In this document: positions 58,359 to 64,000 of the stretch, piece after piece
Numbering within the stretch: position 1 is the first letter of the stretch
How the letters are laid out: the number at the start of each line of letters is the position of its first letter
Assembly (NCBI GenBank): GCA_944376065.1
Contig: CALWBL010000002.1
Span: 1 to 64,000, forward strand
From: an uncultured Butyricicoccus sp.
Lineage (GTDB): Bacteria; Bacillota; Clostridia; Oscillospirales; Butyricicoccaceae
DNA: 64,000 nt
Direction: 5' to 3'
Notes under the pieces: generated by a model
Seen by the model: only the letters and a program-made list of their open reading frames with translations
What the model was told of the DNA's origin: nothing
Database searches by the model: none
Program-made: the position numbers and the translations under genes

Positions 58359-59180
58359 ATGACACCGGTTTTAAACATTCGCAGCACCAACAATGAAAGA
58401 CAGCTAAGGCGCATAAAGCTATCAATGATTGCAAGAAACCCAAATCAGCCAAGAAAATATTTTGACCCAGAGGCGATAAGTCAGCTTGCAGATTCAATAA
58501 GACAGTATGGTGTATTGAATCCATTAACCGTTCGTAGAACAGGTGAAGGATTTGAGCTTATTGCGGGTGAAAGACGTCTAAGGGCTGCAAGGCAGGCGGG
58601 ACTTTTGGAAGTACCATGTATAGTTATGAGTGCAACAGAACAAGACTCATCTGCACTTGCACTGGTGGAAAATCTGCAAAGACGAGACCTCGACTTTTTT
58701 GAAGAAGCATGGGGTTTCAAAAAGCTCATTGATACTTTTGGACTAACACAAGAGGAGGCAGCAAAAAAAGTAGGAAAAACGCAAAGTGCAGTTGCTAATA
58801 AATTGCGACTGCTAAAATTATCTCAAAAAAACATTGAGCTTATAAGGAATGGAGGACTTACAGAACGACACGCAAGAGCACTTTTGAGAATTACAGACGA
58901 GGAACAACGGCTTCAAGCGACAGCTTATATTATTGAGCATCAGCTTAATGTGAGTAAAACCGAGCAGTATATAGATAAGCTTTTGACCCAGCCAGTAGAT
59001 GATAAATCTAAAAATGTACTTAGACTCATTAAGGATGTACGATTCTTTTTAAATACGGTTGATAAGGCTATTGATGTTATGAAAGAATCAGGAGTACAGG
59101 CAAAAGTTGAGAGAGAGGACAAAGATGATGGAGTAATGCTCCGTATTTTAATTCCAAATTGCAAAAAACAAATAACGTAG
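58359..59180 (+). CDS. noc: ParB-like nucleoid occlusion protein Noc
   Basis: 273 aa of the ParB/Noc family: N-terminal CTPase domain with NPNQPRKYFDPEAI and the GERRLRAARQAG motif, a central HTH (LTQEEAAKKVGKTQSAVANKL) and a C-terminal dimerisation domain. Position next to rsmG and upstream of parA matches noc of Bacillus; the 60238 paralogue is ParB. No Noc-binding sequence (TATTTCCCGGGAAATA) is visible here, so the Noc call rests on position. AAGGAGG precedes the ATG. Confidence 0.82.
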   Translation: MTPVLNIRSTNNERQLRRIKLSMIARNPNQPRKYFDPEAISQLADSIRQYGVLNPLTVRRTGEGFELIAGERRLRAARQAGLLEVPCIVMSATEQDSSALALVENLQRRDLDFFEEAWGFKKLIDTFGLTQEEAAKKVGKTQSAVANKLRLLKLSQKNIELIRNGGLTERHARALLRITDEEQRLQATAYIIEHQLNVSKTEQYIDKLLTQPVDDKSKNVLRLIKDVRFFLNTVDKAIDVMKESGVQAKVEREDKDDGVMLRILIPNCKKQIT

Positions 59181-59242
59181 AATTATCAATAGATTGCATT
59201 GGTTATATATTATTAAGGTTACAATTACATTATAAATATTAA

Positions 59243-59282
59243 ACAAGGCTTATATGTTTCACGTGAAACATATAAGCCTTGT
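59243..59282. other. parS: parS centromere site inside a 40-bp perfect palindrome
   Basis: Core TGTTTCACGTGAAACA (59255-59270) equals the bacterial parS consensus. Base complementarity continues outward for 12 bp each side, giving perfect symmetry over 59243-59282, with only weak T-richness downstream. It is 63 bp after the noc stop codon and could also end noc transcription. Confidence 0.95.
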
Positions 59283-59367
59283 ATTTTCTTAGGGAAATTT
59301 GTTGGCAATTGTTTTGTAATATATATAGAAAAACGTATGGTTTTCACTTCATTTTTACTTAATGCTG

Positions 59368-59376
59368 TGATATAAT
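59368..59376 (+). promoter_or_regulatory. Extended -10 promoter of parAB
   Basis: TGATATAAT, extended -10 type, about 60 bp before the likely parA start. Confidence 0.62.
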
Positions 59377-59438
59377 ACAGTTTAGACATAATTTAGATTT
59401 TATTTATTTAAACTTTAATAGGTGGGGGGCGACCTTCT

Positions 59439-60218
59439 ATCAAGACAAAAAAACAAGGAAAAATTGTCGCACTTATAAATCAAAAGGGTGGTGTTGGAAA
59501 AACAACAACCGCAGTAAATTTAGCAGCGGCGCTTAAAGAAAAAGGTCAAAAGATTTTGGTTTGCGATTTTGATCCTCAAGGAAATGCAACATCAGGCTTT
59601 GGCATTGACCCAAGAGAAATAGAAATTACAACCTATGATTTAGTAATTGCAGATGAGCCTGATACAAAAAACGCAGTTATACATACTAAATGGGTAGATG
59701 TTTTGGGGTCTAATACCGACCTTTCCGGTGCAGAAATAGACCTGCTCTCCTTAGAACGCAGGGAATATCGTTTACGTGATGTTCTTGAAAAGGTCAGGGA
59801 GGATTATGATTATATCCTCATTGATTGTCCGCCATCACTTGGTATATTAACACTTGAGTGTCTATGTGCAGCAGATAGCTTTTTGGTGCCTATGCAGACA
59901 GAATATTATGCACTTGAAGGTTTAAGTCAGCTAATGGCAACAGTAAGAACTGTGCAAAAAGGGCTTAATAAAAATATACGTATGGAAGGTATTGTTCTTA
60001 CCATGTATGATGGAAGAACAAATCTTGCAGTACAGGTGGTAGAGGAAGTCAAAAAACATTTCGGCGAGCGGGTATATGCTACCGTCGTCCCAAGAAATGT
60101 TCGTCTTTCTGAAGCACCAAGCCATGGTGAGCCGATAACTACATATGACAGATTATGTCGTGGTGCGGAGGCATATATGGCAATGGCAGATGAATTTTTA
60201 AAGAAAAACTCAATGTAA
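59439..60218 (+). CDS. parA: Chromosome partitioning ATPase ParA (Soj), apparent ATC start
   Basis: 259 aa from 59439. Reading back from the conserved LINQKGGVGKTTTAVNLAAA (deviant Walker A), the frame contains no ATG, GTG or TTG before an in-frame stop; the codon at 59439 is ATC and has GGTGGGGGG nine nt upstream, so initiation there is proposed. The next usual codon, TTG 59556, would remove the P loop. Walker B-type DYILIDCPPSLGILTLE and DFDPQGNATSGFG are present. Moves ParB-parS complexes in segregation. A sequencing error cannot be excluded. Confidence 0.85.
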   Translation: MKTKKQGKIVALINQKGGVGKTTTAVNLAAALKEKGQKILVCDFDPQGNATSGFGIDPREIEITTYDLVIADEPDTKNAVIHTKWVDVLGSNTDLSGAEIDLLSLERREYRLRDVLEKVREDYDYILIDCPPSLGILTLECLCAADSFLVPMQTEYYALEGLSQLMATVRTVQKGLNKNIRMEGIVLTMYDGRTNLAVQVVEEVKKHFGERVYATVVPRNVRLSEAPSHGEPITTYDRLCRGAEAYMAMADEFLKKNSM

Positions 60219-60237
60219 ATAGGAGGCAGGGAAATTC

Positions 60238-61122
60238 GTGGCAAGAACCAATAAAGGCGGCTTGGGAAAAGGATTCGGTGCTTTACTGGGTGAGAGCCTA
60301 AGAGATGATGTTCAAAGCAATACGGGGATTTCTACACTGCCTATGGCACTGGTGGAGCCAAATCCAGAGCAGCCAAGAAAAATTTTTGACCCAGAGGGAA
60401 TGGATGCGCTGATAAAATCCATTTCTACACATGGCATTATAACTCCGATAACAGTCAGGGAATCAAAAAATGGTTATTATCAAATCATTGCAGGTGAACG
60501 TCGATGGAGAGCGGCTCGCAGCGTTGGTTTGACTGAAATACCAGCCTTTATAATTGAAGCAGATGACCAAAAGGTTATGGAGCTTGCACTTATTGAAAAT
60601 TTGCAGCGTGAAGATTTAAACCCAATAGAAGAGGCTCAAGGTTATCATACACTTATTGAGCAGTTTAAGCTAACTCAAGAACAGGTTGCGGAACGTGTTG
60701 GCAAATCACGCCCAAGCGTAGCAAATGCTCTTAGACTTCTTGCTTTACCAGAAGAAGCTCAGATTATGGTAGCATCAGGCGGAATAACAGCAGGTCACGC
60801 AAGGGCTATTTTATCTATTCAAGATGAAGACAGGCGTCTGGAATCCATTGAAAAAATGTCTACCATGACTGTTAGACAAGCAGAAAAATATGCTAGAGAT
60901 ATAAATAAAATAGATGAACTTGAAAGCTCAAATACTCCATTTATTGTAAAACCTAAGTTTGAGGTAAACTATTTAGATGAACTTGCAAAGGATATTGAAA
61001 ATAATCTTGCAAGAAAAGTTCAAATTGAGCAGGGTAAAAAAAGTGGCTCAATAAAACTTGAGTTTTATAATGAAGAAGACCTTGAGCGACTTGCGGCTGC
61101 CCTTAAACAGTTAAAAATTTAA
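60238..61122 (+). CDS. parB: Chromosome partitioning protein ParB (Spo0J)
   Basis: 294 aa. N-terminal CTP-binding domain with ARTNKGGLGKGFGALLGE, EPNPEQPRKIFDPEGM and AGERRWRAARSVGLTEIPA, HTH (LTQEQVAERVGKSRPSVANAL), C-terminal dimerisation domain. GTG start with AGGAGG 11 nt upstream. Spreads from parS and stimulates ParA; partner site at 59255. Confidence 0.95.
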   Translation: MARTNKGGLGKGFGALLGESLRDDVQSNTGISTLPMALVEPNPEQPRKIFDPEGMDALIKSISTHGIITPITVRESKNGYYQIIAGERRWRAARSVGLTEIPAFIIEADDQKVMELALIENLQREDLNPIEEAQGYHTLIEQFKLTQEQVAERVGKSRPSVANALRLLALPEEAQIMVASGGITAGHARAILSIQDEDRRLESIEKMSTMTVRQAEKYARDINKIDELESSNTPFIVKPKFEVNYLDELAKDIENNLARKVQIEQGKKSGSIKLEFYNEEDLERLAAALKQLKI

Positions 61123-61136
61123 TTATGGAGGAAAGC

Positions 61137-61682
61137 ATGGAAGAAAAAAAGACAGAAGCTAATCCTTGTGAAAATAAAAAGATAAGTAAGCGTTATTTAG
61201 CATTTTATATTATCGGTCTTTTTAGTGTCGCATTGGTTTTGATTCTACTTAGCTATGTAACACAACTTAGAGCAGATAAACAGCTTGCAAATCTAAATAG
61301 TGAATTAGCTGAAAGAGATACAACTGTGCAAGGTGTTGAGCAAAAGTTACTTGTTTTACAGGGTACAGTATCCAAACAAGAAGAAGATTTGAAAAATCAA
61401 GAAGAGCAAATGACAGCACTTCGTACAATGCTAAATATGACAGCAGATGAAGATTTAGTAACGGTTTTAAAACAACGGCTGGATGAAAGAGATGCATATT
61501 ATCATCTTGCTATGCTTGAAAAAGCAATAGATGCAGATGATAGTGTAGCTAAGCAGCAGGAGCTTACATATCTGCAAAATACTTATGGCTTGGAACGTTT
61601 AGATGGTACTGCACAAAACGCGGTGTTTACAGGCGAAATGGCACAGCGTTATGCAGAACTTGCACTTAAAGTTACACAGTAA
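61137..61682 (+). CDS. Single-TM coiled-coil membrane protein, unknown function
   Basis: 181 aa from ATG 61137, which has GGAGG 5-6 nt upstream; ATG 61125 overlaps that RBS. Charged N terminus, one TM (about 24-45, [19 protein letters not shown]), then a coiled coil (about 50-100) and a helical C-terminal domain outside or inside the membrane. It follows parB by 14 bp, so may be cotranscribed. Family not recognised; the layout resembles small division/envelope proteins. Confidence 0.75.
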   Translation: MEEKKTEANPCENKKISKRYLAFYIIGLFSVALVLILLSYVTQLRADKQLANLNSELAERDTTVQGVEQKLLVLQGTVSKQEEDLKNQEEQMTALRTMLNMTADEDLVTVLKQRLDERDAYYHLAMLEKAIDADDSVAKQQELTYLQNTYGLERLDGTAQNAVFTGEMAQRYAELALKVTQ

Positions 61683-61714
61683 AAAATTTTAAATTTGAGA
61701 TAGGGAGTAAATTT

Positions 61715-62992
61715 ATGTTAGATATTAGATTTATTAGGGAAAATACAGAAAAGGTAAAACAGCGTCTTTCTATGCGTGGAACAAACTATGATGCTGCAAT
61801 CGATGAGGTAATTTCACTTGATGATAAACGTAAGGCTATTATTGGTCAAGTAGAAGGCCTGAAAGCCCAGCAGAATAAGGTATCTAAGCAGATTCCACAA
61901 ATGAAGAAAGCTGGTGAAGATACAACCGCTATTATGGCAGAAATGAAGGAAATTGCTGCAAAGGTTAAAGAACTTGATGCACAGCAAAGCGAAGTTGAAG
62001 CTCAGTTAAAGGACGCATTACTTGGTATTCCAAATGTTCCAGCAGATAAAGTTCCAGAAGGTACAGATGATAGTGCAAATCCAGAAATTCGTCGTTGGGG
62101 AACCCCAAAAGAATTTGACTTTGAGCCAAAGGCGCACTGGGACATTGGTGCTGAGAAGGGTATATTACTTCCAGATGTTGCAGGTAAAGTAACTGGTTCT
62201 CGTTTCCATTTCTATCGTGGAATGGGTGCAAGACTTGAGCGCGCAGTTATTAACTATTTCTTAAATACCCACACTGATGAAAAGGGTGGTTATACAGAAA
62301 TTTTGCCACCATTTATTGCAAATGGTGCGTCTATGACTGGTACAGGTCAGTTGCCTAAGTTTTCCGAGCAGATGTATCAGTTAGGTCGTGAAGATAATGA
62401 TTTATATCTTATCCCAACAGCAGAGGTACCTGTGACAAATATGTTCCGTGATGATATTATACCAGCAGAGCAGCTTCCAGTTCGTTATGCTGCATATTCT
62501 GCTTGTTTCCGCCGTGAGGCTGGTGCAGCAGGTCGTGACGCACGCGGTCTTATTCGCCAGCACCAGTTTAACAAGGTTGAGCTTGTAAATTTCACAGCTC
62601 CAGAAGATTCTTGGACTCAGCTTGAAAATCTGACAAGAGAGGCTGAACGTGTGCTGGAAGGATTAGGTCTGCCACACCGTGTTGTAATGCTGTGTACTGG
62701 TGATGTTGGTTTCTCATCAGCTTGTACTTATGATATTGAGGTCTGGATGCCTTCTTATGGTCGTTATGTAGAAATTTCTTCCTGCTCAAATTTCCTTGAT
62801 TATCAGGCTCGTCGTGCAAATATTCGTTGCCGTAATGCAGAAGGAAAGCCAGTATTTGCTCATACACTTAATGGTTCTGGTGTTGCAGTTGGTCGTACAG
62901 TGGCTGCTATTCTTGAAAACTATCAAAATGCTGATGGCTCTGTAACTATTCCAGAGGCACTTCGTCCATATATGGGCTGTGACAAGATTTAA
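61715..62992 (+). CDS. serS: Serine-tRNA ligase
   Basis: 425 aa. N-terminal tRNA-binding helical arm (about 30-105, [20 protein letters not shown]), class II core with motif 2 [14 protein letters not shown], and motif 3 in the C-terminal [18 protein letters not shown]. Charges tRNA-Ser and tRNA-Sec with serine. GGGAGTA lies before the ATG. In many Clostridia it sits at this place next to parB. Confidence 0.97.
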   Translation: MLDIRFIRENTEKVKQRLSMRGTNYDAAIDEVISLDDKRKAIIGQVEGLKAQQNKVSKQIPQMKKAGEDTTAIMAEMKEIAAKVKELDAQQSEVEAQLKDALLGIPNVPADKVPEGTDDSANPEIRRWGTPKEFDFEPKAHWDIGAEKGILLPDVAGKVTGSRFHFYRGMGARLERAVINYFLNTHTDEKGGYTEILPPFIANGASMTGTGQLPKFSEQMYQLGREDNDLYLIPTAEVPVTNMFRDDIIPAEQLPVRYAAYSACFRREAGAAGRDARGLIRQHQFNKVELVNFTAPEDSWTQLENLTREAERVLEGLGLPHRVVMLCTGDVGFSSACTYDIEVWMPSYGRYVEISSCSNFLDYQARRANIRCRNAEGKPVFAHTLNGSGVAVGRTVAAILENYQNADGSVTIPEALRPYMGCDKI

Positions 62993-63006
62993 TTTATAAA
63001 TATTAT

Positions 63007-63036
63007 CCGCCGAACTTTAGTTCGGCGGTTTTTTTA
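63007..63036. terminator. Terminator after serS, shared with the facing gene
   Basis: CCGCCGAA / TTCGGCGG 8-bp stem with a T run. Confidence 0.86.
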
Positions 63037-63064
63037 TATACATTAAATGTTTAATATGAAACAT

Positions 63065-63586
63065 TTAATCTTCTAATGATTTTGCAACATTTGAATATAA
63101 AGACGAGATTGAATTCCAGGTTGCCATATCGAGCTTTCCAGTTGATGGTAGACCAGAACTTCGTTGTAGCATTTTAACAGCTTGTTCAGTCACTGAATCA
63201 TAAACACCAGTATAAGGGATTACAGAAATATCAGGAAATTCTATCGCAAGTCCATTTAAAATCGCTTGTAAAATATAAATAAATCTTCCAGTATCACCAG
63301 AAGAAATGATAGTAATAGCACTAGGGAAAACTCTAACAGCTAAAGGAATAGCATTTTTACTGCGTATTAAATTTGACTCCTGTACAATTCTATCCCATGT
63401 ACTTAAATCAGTTTGACCTGTAACAGGTAAACCAAATCGTCTTTGAAATCGCCTAACAGCATCTTCGGTTGGTAAATCATAAACACCACTGATTTTGGGT
63501 AACACTTCACCATATTGAGCATTAATAACCCTTAAATCTTGTTGTAAACCTCTTATATGCTCAGCACGTTGTTCATTTGTATACAT
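63065..63586 (-). CDS. Peptidoglycan-binding repeat protein
   Basis: 173 aa with two PG_binding_1-type repeats (about 30-85, PKISGVYDLPTEDAVRRFQR and STWDRIV; about 110-165, GVYDSVTEQAVKMLQR and ATWNSIS). The N terminus (MYTNEQRAEHIRGLQQDLRV) has no signal peptide or TM, unusual for a wall-binding protein. GAGGGA lies 8 nt before the ATG. The following gene on this strand has the same repeats, ends 2 bp before this start, so the two form an operon. Confidence 0.85.
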   Translation of the reverse strand: MYTNEQRAEHIRGLQQDLRVINAQYGEVLPKISGVYDLPTEDAVRRFQRRFGLPVTGQTDLSTWDRIVQESNLIRSKNAIPLAVRVFPSAITIISSGDTGRFIYILQAILNGLAIEFPDISVIPYTGVYDSVTEQAVKMLQRSSGLPSTGKLDMATWNSISSLYSNVAKSLED

Positions 63587-63588
63587 AT

Positions 63589-64000
63589 CTACATTCCCTC
63601 CTGATTGCTTTGTAATGTATAGCCAGGGAATTGTTGCTCAGCGACTTTTGAGCCTTGTACAGCCGTTTCATATTGCTCTGCAAGTACATCCCAAGTTGCA
63701 GAACCGATAGTTCCTGTTATATTGAGCCCAAATAAACTTTGGGCAGAAATAACAGCATTTCTGGTTTGTTCACCGAAATATCCTGTAACGGGAATTTGTG
63801 GAATTTCAGGATAAACAGATGATAGGAAAGAAAGAAATGTTTGAGCCTGTTCAACATCATCACCGGACATACCTTCTATAAGCACTCGACCAGGGAATAC
63901 AGGAACACCCTCGGCAGTCCTTGCGTTTGGGTCAGAATCGACAATAGCAAGGTATGCAGAATATATAGCGTCCCAAGTCTGTTCTCCAACAATACCATCT
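63589..64000 (-). CDS. Peptidoglycan-binding repeat protein, 5' end outside the window
   Basis: The reading frame is open to the window edge, so the Met at 63885 is internal rather than the start. 136 codons are visible with at least two repeats: one ending DGIVGEQTWDAIYSAY and one spanning GYFGEQTRNAVISAQ to IGSATWDVLAEQY. A Gln/Gly-rich tail ends the protein. The N terminus, and therefore any signal peptide or catalytic domain, is not seen. Confidence 0.85.
   Translation of the reverse strand, partial: DGIVGEQTWDAIYSAYLAIVDSDPNARTAEGVPVFPGRVLIEGMSGDDVEQAQTFLSFLSSVYPEIPQIPVTGYFGEQTRNAVISAQSLFGLNITGTIGSATWDVLAEQYETAVQGSKVAEQQFPGYTLQSNQEGM

Noticed and set aside
59556..60218. parA starting at TTG 59556
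   Set aside because: It would delete the Walker A motif that is plainly encoded just upstream in the same frame.

Overview
The window is a low-GC Clostridia-type chromosome segment (Bacillota; gene order and protein style suggest Oscillospiraceae or a near relative, which is inference) that contains the replication origin. The core is the conserved origin neighbourhood. dnaA, dnaN, yaaA, recF, remB, gyrB and gyrA run leftward from about 50.6 kb. rpmH, rnpA, yidD, yidC, jag, mnmE, mnmG, rsmG, noc, parA, parB and serS run rightward. DnaA boxes flank dnaA on both sides. The dnaA-dnaN gap also carries a (TAG)5 DnaA-trio-like tract beside an AT-rich stretch, so the origin looks bipartite as in Bacillus subtilis. 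A perfect parS site sits between noc and parA inside a 40-bp perfect palindrome.

Left part (1-24 kb): tRNA-Asp at the edge; rnr with an overlapping patatin-like gene; a TolC-like/adaptor/RND efflux operon ending in its own TetR gene, with a consensus promoter and a 16-bp palindromic operator in front; a FlK-like thioesterase. On the minus strand follow galM, a YdcF/ElyC-type protein, an ABC-F ATPase, a catalytically degenerate GDPD-like protein and a cyclophilin. Then, on the plus strand, come a membrane protein with an HxlR regulator, a PEBP protein, a SemiSWEET-like protein, an ArsC/Spx-like protein, a MarR regulator with a heterodimeric ABC exporter, and a sodium:neurotransmitter symporter.

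Middle (24-41 kb): mostly minus-strand genes. These are a YfcC-type carrier, a sulfite-reductase-like Fe-S protein, uppP, a lipoprotein, a two-component system with a YbjN-like gene between regulator and kinase, an LCP ligase and pyk. Plus-strand genes are a nucleotidyltransferase, secG with a second two-helix membrane protein, an ArsC-like protein, rnhA and an SDR. A large SLH/L,D-transpeptidase protein lies on the minus strand. Between the secG pair and the ArsC-like gene there is good evidence for an unannotated minus-strand structured RNA of about 210 nt, with a promoter, four hairpins and a terminator.

Right end: serS faces two minus-strand genes made of peptidoglycan-binding repeats, the second running off the window. 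No insertion sequence, prophage or CRISPR array was seen. The most novel items are the structured RNA, the apparent ATC start codon of parA, the palindrome around parS, and the YbjN insertion in the two-component operon.
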